Assembly (NCBI GenBank): GCA_031555615.1
Contig: JAVBUF010000003.1
Location: 62,001 to 126,000, forward strand
Source of the DNA: UBA935 sp031555615
GTDB lineage: Bacteria > Bacillota > Clostridia > Lachnospirales > Lachnospiraceae
DNA: 64,000 nt
Direction of reading: 5' to 3'
Position numbers and translations under genes: made by a program. The notes beneath the pieces were generated by a model. It did no database searches and had not been told where the DNA came from. It was given only the letters and a program-made list of their open reading frames with translations. Positions 60,276 through 64,000 of this stretch are shown piece by piece (the stretch's first letter is position 1; each line of letters begins with the position of its first letter).

Positions 60276-61999
60276 TATATAATTCCTCCCGCTCTATTCA
60301 TTTTTGCTCGGTTATCCTTGTTTAATTGAGAAAAATCGTAAAATCCTTCCTGCTTTTTTATAAGCTCTTCATATGAACCGATTTCACAAATTGTGCCGTC
60401 ATCCATATAAATGATTTGGTCGTATCGTTTTAAATTTTCCTCCTGCAAATTATGCGTAATTGTGATAACTGTCAATTCTTTGATATTTAACAGATTTCCC
60501 TCAATATCGTAAGCTGTCTGCATATCAATCGCAGATGTACCCTCGTCTAAGATCAAAATCGGCTTGTTTTGGATAATCGCTCTGGCGACGGCAATCCGCT
60601 GTTTTTGCCCGCCGGAAAGATTTGCACCATTTTCTTCTGCCAGGGTATCCAAACCATTGGGCAAACTGTTTATAAAACCGGAAACTCCACTGATTTCCAA
60701 TGCCTTATCGATTTCACTGTCTGCATAGCTGCAATGCAGACAAATATTATCATATATACTTTCATTGAACATATAAACATCCTGATGTATTGTTGCGGAT
60801 AATGTTATCAGCTCATCATAATTCAGCTCAGCCAAATCCCAATTGTCATATAAAATTTCTCCCTGATAATCCGGATAATAACCGCAGCAAAGTTTCACAA
60901 GAGTTGATTTCCCGCAGCCGTTTTTGCCCACAAGAGCATATTTCATTCCTTTTTGAATATCAACGCAAACATCCTTCAGTATTTGCTTTTCCTTACTATA
61001 AGAAAACACTAAGTTTCTTATCTGTAGGCTCTTTTCAAAAGTGGGGTTAATCCTTCCGTTAAAGCTACTGTCCTCATACTCGGAAAACACATTAAGCCGT
61101 TGGATGACCGGACGTGCTCCTTTGATTTTCGGTGCATTTTGAAAAATCATCATTAACGGCTGAACCATCATACCTGTTGCCTGTATGATGCCAACCAGGG
61201 CTCCCACAGTTATTCGCCCGTTTATGATAAAATAAGCGGACAGAAATATTGCGGAAATCTGTACAAAAATCCCCAGAAGTGCAGATACCGCTTCGTTGGC
61301 AGACATGACTTTATCCACAGAATATTTTGCCCTTATTGTCGCCTTATTACTTTTTTGGAAACGCGTAAGAGTATAACTTCTCATACTGTAAGATTTGATT
61401 ACTTCAAAGCCGGATAACATGTCTTTTAAATTTCCTGTAAACTCCGACAAACTGTTTGAATACTGTTCCTGCTTTTTTTGAATTGCCGCTCCAAACAGTC
61501 CGGGAACAACAAGCATCAGCAGTATTGCCCCCAGTACATATATGGCAATGATAATATCAAAATAAAACATAACCACCGTGGAAGCTGCAAAAATAATTCC
61601 GTATTGGATTACTGTCAGCAAGGCTAATAAGTAATTATCCTCTATGATCTTCACATCATTAGTTAATGCCGATAAATAATCGGCAGTACTTGTCTTCTGG
61701 AAGTCTGGGTAGCTATGTCCGATCATTCCCGCAAATGATTTGTTGCGGATAGATTTCATAATTTCGCAAACCAGCTTTTTACTAACCAGTGAATATAAAA
61801 ACGAGAATATCCCAAGAAGAATGAAATACAGTAAGGAACCCATTAACGCTCTGCCAAATCTGCCGGCATCTCCGCTTACAGCTATGTCCAGAATTTTTTG
61901 TATCAATATTGCTATAAAGACGGATCCTAGTGATTCAGCAATACTTAGTAAAACAGTTAAAAAAAGCAGTCCTCTTCGTTTTTTTAGATAATATTTCAT
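60275..61999 (-). CDS. ABC exporter half-transporter (permease plus ATPase)
   Basis: 574 residues. Six-helix membrane domain (about 1-310, ABC_membrane type), then nucleotide-binding domain: Walker A VGKNGCGKSTLV, signature NLSGGQKQRIAVARAI, Walker B PILILDEGTSAID, switch His in TITHN. All motifs are intact, so a homodimeric exporter is likely (drug, lipid or peptide). AAGGAGG precedes the ATG. A TetR operator-like site (62012-62026) adjoins the ribosome site, and the TetR gene lies just upstream in the same direction. It is followed by the overlapping 94-residue protein gene. Confidence 0.92.
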   Translation of the reverse strand: MKYYLKKRRGLLFLTVLLSIAESLGSVFIAILIQKILDIAVSGDAGRFGRALMGSLLYFILLGIFSFLYSLVSKKLVCEIMKSIRNKSFAGMIGHSYPDFQKTSTADYLSALTNDVKIIEDNYLLALLTVIQYGIIFAASTVVMFYFDIIIAIYVLGAILLMLVVPGLFGAAIQKKQEQYSNSLSEFTGNLKDMLSGFEVIKSYSMRSYTLTRFQKSNKATIRAKYSVDKVMSANEAVSALLGIFVQISAIFLSAYFIINGRITVGALVGIIQATGMMVQPLMMIFQNAPKIKGARPVIQRLNVFSEYEDSSFNGRINPTFEKSLQIRNLVFSYSKEKQILKDVCVDIQKGMKYALVGKNGCGKSTLVKLCCGYYPDYQGEILYDNWDLAELNYDELITLSATIHQDVYMFNESIYDNICLHCSYADSEIDKALEISGVSGFINSLPNGLDTLAEENGANLSGGQKQRIAVARAIIQNKPILILDEGTSAIDMQTAYDIEGNLLNIKELTVITITHNLQEENLKRYDQIIYMDDGTICEIGSYEELIKKQEGFYDFSQLNKDNRAKMNRAGGII

Positions 62000-62011
62000 A
62001 TAAAACCTCCT

Positions 62012-62026
62012 TATACATTCTGTATG
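62012..62026. promoter_or_regulatory. TetR operator-like site before the exporter gene
   Basis: TATACA-TTC-TGTATG, a 6-3-6 inverted repeat, next to the exporter ribosome site and matching the two sites upstream of the TetR gene. Confidence 0.6.
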
Positions 62027-62045
62027 TATGTATTTGTTTTAAATA

Positions 62046-62065
62046 AAACTACCATACGGTAGTTT
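62046..62065. promoter_or_regulatory. 20-bp palindrome between TetR and exporter genes
   Basis: AAACTACC-ATAC-GGTAGTTT. On the reverse strand TTTTATTT follows, so it may be a weak terminator of tetR; its TACC...GGTA form also resembles TetR-family operators. Confidence 0.55.
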
Positions 62066-62078
62066 CATTATGTTACTT

Positions 62079-62735
62079 TTATTTATTGATTTTATGAACA
62101 ACACCTTGTTCGTCCATGGCTGCCTGAACAGACAATTCCTTATCCAGAACAGGCAATCCTAAAAACTCCAGCAGTTCTTTGGCCATATCAAATCTCTGCC
62201 ACGCTTCTTCCTCATTTCCCTGAGGATATATGGTGGGCATCATCCAAATTTCACAAATTAACAAAAACAATTCTGCGGTTAAACCTGGATGTTTGGCTTT
62301 GATCGAACCGTCATTGATACCTTCTTCAATAAGTTCGGCAAACTTCGGTGCAAAATTTCGCTGTTCGTCTATATACATTTTAAGAGCAGTCGGACTGCTT
62401 TCTAGCAAAGGGAGTATTTGAAGCTGCAGTGCGGTATATTCATCGCTCTCATTTAGTATTTGTAAGGCCAGTTTGATTTTTTCCAGGCCATTTAAGTCAG
62501 TTCGGCTTTTAATTGTTTCAAAAATTTCTAAATCATTAAATAATTTATCCGTCAGCGCAAAAAAAACTTCCTCTTTTGATTTGAAATGATGATAAAAGGC
62601 TCCTCGGGTCAACCCTTTCATATCTCCCACAATGTCGAGTATATTGGTCTTTTCATACCCCTTTTCAATGAATTGTTTTAAGGCGGCATCTAAAATTATT
62701 TTTTCCGTTTCTTCGGGATATTTGTTTCGGGGCAA
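62079..62735 (-). CDS. TetR/AcrR-family transcriptional regulator
   Basis: 218 residues starting with TTG at 62735, preceded by AGGAGAAG. The N-terminal helix-turn-helix reads PEETEKIILDAALKQFIEKGYEKTNILDIVGDMKGLTRGAFYHHFKSKEEVFFAL; the C-terminal ligand domain is the divergent helical type. TetR proteins repress their own gene and a neighbouring transporter and release on ligand binding. Three matching sites (CATACA-N3-TGTATG) around its promoter and before the exporter gene support that. Ligand unknown. Confidence 0.92.
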   Translation of the reverse strand: MPRNKYPEETEKIILDAALKQFIEKGYEKTNILDIVGDMKGLTRGAFYHHFKSKEEVFFALTDKLFNDLEIFETIKSRTDLNGLEKIKLALQILNESDEYTALQLQILPLLESSPTALKMYIDEQRNFAPKFAELIEEGINDGSIKAKHPGLTAELFLLICEIWMMPTIYPQGNEEEAWQRFDMAKELLEFLGLPVLDKELSVQAAMDEQGVVHKINK

Positions 62736-62752
62736 TTTATTCTTCTCCTATT

Positions 62753-62767
62753 CATACACTGTGTATG
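62753..62767. promoter_or_regulatory. TetR operator, downstream site
   Basis: CATACA-CTG-TGTATG, a perfect 15-base palindrome around the expected transcription start of tetR. Confidence 0.7.
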
Positions 62768-62772
62768 TATAA

Positions 62773-62801
62773 AAATTATCATACATCGTGTATGTTGTCA
62801 A
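62773..62801 (-). promoter_or_regulatory. tetR promoter
   Basis: On the reverse strand consensus TTGACA (62801-62796), 17-base spacer, TAATTT (62778-62773). An operator lies in the spacer. Confidence 0.65.
62780..62794. promoter_or_regulatory. TetR operator, promoter-spacer site
   Basis: CATACA-TCG-TGTATG, inside the spacer between the -35 and -10 of the tetR promoter; binding here would block polymerase. Its centre is 27 bp from that of the downstream site. Confidence 0.7.
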
Positions 62802-62901
62802 GAGAAAATGTTAATCATTGCTATACGGATTATTCAAAAAACCTTATTTTCCTCAACTAAAACATTTATCTAAATCAAATAGATTCCTCTTCCCATCTTT
62901 T

Positions 62902-63285
62902 CTACAGGTATTGTAAAAGTGTTTCCATTATCGTCTCTGCCTTCAATAATTGTTCTTCTGCCATCTCTCTGGAAACAATTACAAAATCCTCATAGTCCGC
63001 TTTTTCCCGAAGCTTAATTGCAGATGCCACCATTTTTGAAATTGACTTGTCAAAAATTCCTTCTTTAACATAATTCTTATTAAAAAAAGCAATTACACCC
63101 GAATGCTTGCTGGAATCAAATTCATCCAAAGCTGTTACTGCACGCAATCCATGAAAAATTGCATAGTATGATCGGTTCACAGATGCTTTAAAACTCTTTT
63201 CTCGAAGTAAGAGTTCTGCTGCTTTTAAATCCTCATCAGCACGTTGAAATCGGTATTTTGATAATCCTTTCATGCTGCTTGCCAT
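62902..63285 (-). CDS. hepT: HEPN domain protein, toxin of a HEPN-MNT pair
   Basis: 127 residues, all helical. HEPN core: FQRADEDLKAAELLLREKSFKASVNRSYYAIFHGLRAVTAL; the RxxxxxxH motif of HEPN RNases is seen as RSYYAIFH (about 41-48). Known HepT toxins are RNases silenced by the partner MNT protein, which adds nucleotides to a tyrosine near this motif. The start at 63285 has GAAGGGG 7 bases upstream and overlaps the end of the MNT gene by 16 bases. The MNT gene is first, so antitoxin is translated before toxin. Confidence 0.85.
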   Translation of the reverse strand: MASSMKGLSKYRFQRADEDLKAAELLLREKSFKASVNRSYYAIFHGLRAVTALDEFDSSKHSGVIAFFNKNYVKEGIFDKSISKMVASAIKLREKADYEDFVIVSREMAEEQLLKAETIMETLLQYL

Positions 63286-63596
63286 AAAACAACCCCTTCC
63301 CGATTTACATTTTTATAGAATGGTGTTACTGCTTCCCACTCACAGAAAAAATCAAAGTCAATATCAATCACAGAAAAAACTTTGTCATATTTTAAATTCA
63401 TATCCACAACTAAATCTAATAATTTGTCTTCAATGTCTTGTTCCAGTTTCCCACGTACCAATAAAGCAATATCGATATCCGACTCATCGGTTTCAGTGCC
63501 TCTGGCAACAGAACCATATAAAACAATGCGAACAAGTCTTTCCTCCATAATTCCCAAAATACCCTCTACAAGTTCTCTTGATGTACTTTGATCCAT
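63270..63596 (-). CDS. mntA: MNT-type nucleotidyltransferase, antitoxin of HEPN-MNT pair
   Basis: 108 residues from the ATG at 63596 (GAGGGG 7 bases upstream); an ATG at 63614 is the alternative. Longer versions cannot be transcribed from the TTGACG/TATAAT promoter at 63631-63659. The minimal nucleotidyltransferase motif is LYGSVARGTETDESDIDIAL (GS...DxD), with a further acidic residue in FSVIDIDFDFF. MntA antitoxins inactivate HepT by AMP transfer. The operon is next to an insertion sequence, as defence and addiction modules often are. Confidence 0.85.
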   Translation of the reverse strand: MDQSTSRELVEGILGIMEERLVRIVLYGSVARGTETDESDIDIALLVRGKLEQDIEDKLLDLVVDMNLKYDKVFSVIDIDFDFFCEWEAVTPFYKNVNREGVVLWQAA

Positions 63597-63630
63597 TAGT
63601 GCACCCCTCTTCATTCTATGCCTTTCTTTA

Positions 63631-63659
63631 ATTATAGCTATTGTCCACAAAATCGTCAA
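63631..63659 (-). promoter_or_regulatory. Promoter of the HEPN-MNT operon
   Basis: On the reverse strand TTGACG (63659-63654), 17-base spacer, perfect TATAAT (63636-63631). Confidence 0.75.
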
Positions 63660-63816
63660 CAGACTAAATACAACCTCATACATTTACCCTTCCATAATCA
63701 CCATTCATAATTATATATCGTTACTGGCCGGGCGTTTGACAGTTGCATAAATAAAAAATACTTTGCAGGTCGCATAGAAGCTGCTTTTTTTGTGTCAACT
63801 TTTTTGTTTTATACTA

Positions 63817-63845
63817 TTGTACTTTATTGTATCTTGTGGTATAAT
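63817..63845 (+). promoter_or_regulatory. Promoter of the transposase gene
   Basis: TTGTAC (63817-63822), 17-base spacer, TATAAT (63840-63845), followed by a TAGGAGG ribosome site. Confidence 0.65.
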
Positions 63846-63866
63846 AAGGGTTAGGAGGATTTTTAT

Positions 63867-64000
63867 ATGAGACTTCATTCTTCAAAATCAAAAAATGCAG
63901 AATCTTTTTATATCAGCAAAGGGTATGTGAATGACAAAGGCGTTAGTACGTCTGTTATTGTTCGCAAACTTGGAACACTTGCAGAACTTCTACCCGAGCA
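63867..64000 (+). mobile_element. IS1634-type transposase, 5' end only
   Basis: The reading frame opens with ATG at 63867 after AGGAGG and runs off the right edge after 44 residues: MRLHSSKSKNAESFYISKGY, then VNDKGVSTSVIVRKLGTLAE. This N-terminus is characteristic of IS1634-family (IS4-related DDE) transposases. The catalytic core is outside the window. The left inverted repeat should lie between about 63700 and 63816, but I cannot place it without the right end. Confidence 0.75.

Noticed and set aside
63597..63683. Longer N-terminus of the MNT protein (MYEVVFSLL...)
   Set aside because: This stretch overlaps the -35/-10 promoter of the operon and lacks a ribosome site; the start at 63596 or 63614 fits better.

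Overview
The window reads as chromosome of an anaerobic, motile, low-to-mid GC Firmicute of the Clostridia, most like a Lachnospiraceae genome. The evidence is the gene content (DUF1836 and DUF6033 proteins, YerC/TrpR-like repressor, YesMN systems beside sugar-binding lipoproteins, ECF vitamin/nucleoside-type transporter, class B sortase with a giant CnaB surface protein, c-di-GMP enzymes, methyl-accepting chemotaxis proteins), strong AGGAGG ribosome binding sites and sigma-A-like promoters. Species cannot be named from sequence alone. Most genes lie on the reverse strand.

Layout. 1-5.2 kb: 5' part of pcrA, an HD-GYP phosphodiesterase, and a zinc-ribbon membrane protein paired with an SPFH protein (YdjG/YdjI-like). 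5.4-10 kb: a chemotaxis receptor and a hybrid histidine kinase. 10.2-11.2 kb: a small self-contained unit consisting of promoter, 11-residue leader peptide, 10-bp inverted repeat and a methyltransferase, which looks like a ribosome-sensing attenuator. 11.3-18 kb: orphan ABC binding lipoprotein, aldo/keto reductase, an ECF sigma factor operon with three small membrane proteins, Hpt and DUF1836 proteins, YerC, a degenerate LytM protein, a cold-shock protein. 18-25 kb: diguanylate cyclase with a coupled small membrane protein, then a translational GTPase fused to a Rae1-like NYN nuclease in an operon with a SARP-type response regulator, then malic enzyme. 25-32 kb: DUF6033 protein, a four-gene two-component module with a secreted VCBS-like protein, and a second chemotaxis receptor. 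32-43.7 kb: class B sortase and a 3547-residue CnaB-repeat surface protein.

43.8-58.3 kb is one long reverse-strand run. Its upstream part is a nucleoside phosphorylase with an ECF transporter (S, T and fused A1-A2); its downstream part is a YesMN-type two-component system surrounded by four periplasmic-type sugar-binding lipoproteins or membrane-anchored binding proteins, ending in a ChvE/MmsA/MmsB-type multiple-monosaccharide ABC transporter. Two of the binding proteins are close paralogues, suggesting one feeds the transporter and the other senses. A divergent isochorismatase-family hydrolase shares overlapping promoters with the phosphorylase operon.

59-64 kb: a YmaF-family protein with 15-bp tandem repeats, a TetR-controlled ABC exporter translationally coupled to a 94-residue protein of unknown function, a HEPN-MNT toxin-antitoxin pair, and the start of an IS1634-type transposase at the right edge. 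No tRNA, rRNA or CRISPR array was seen.
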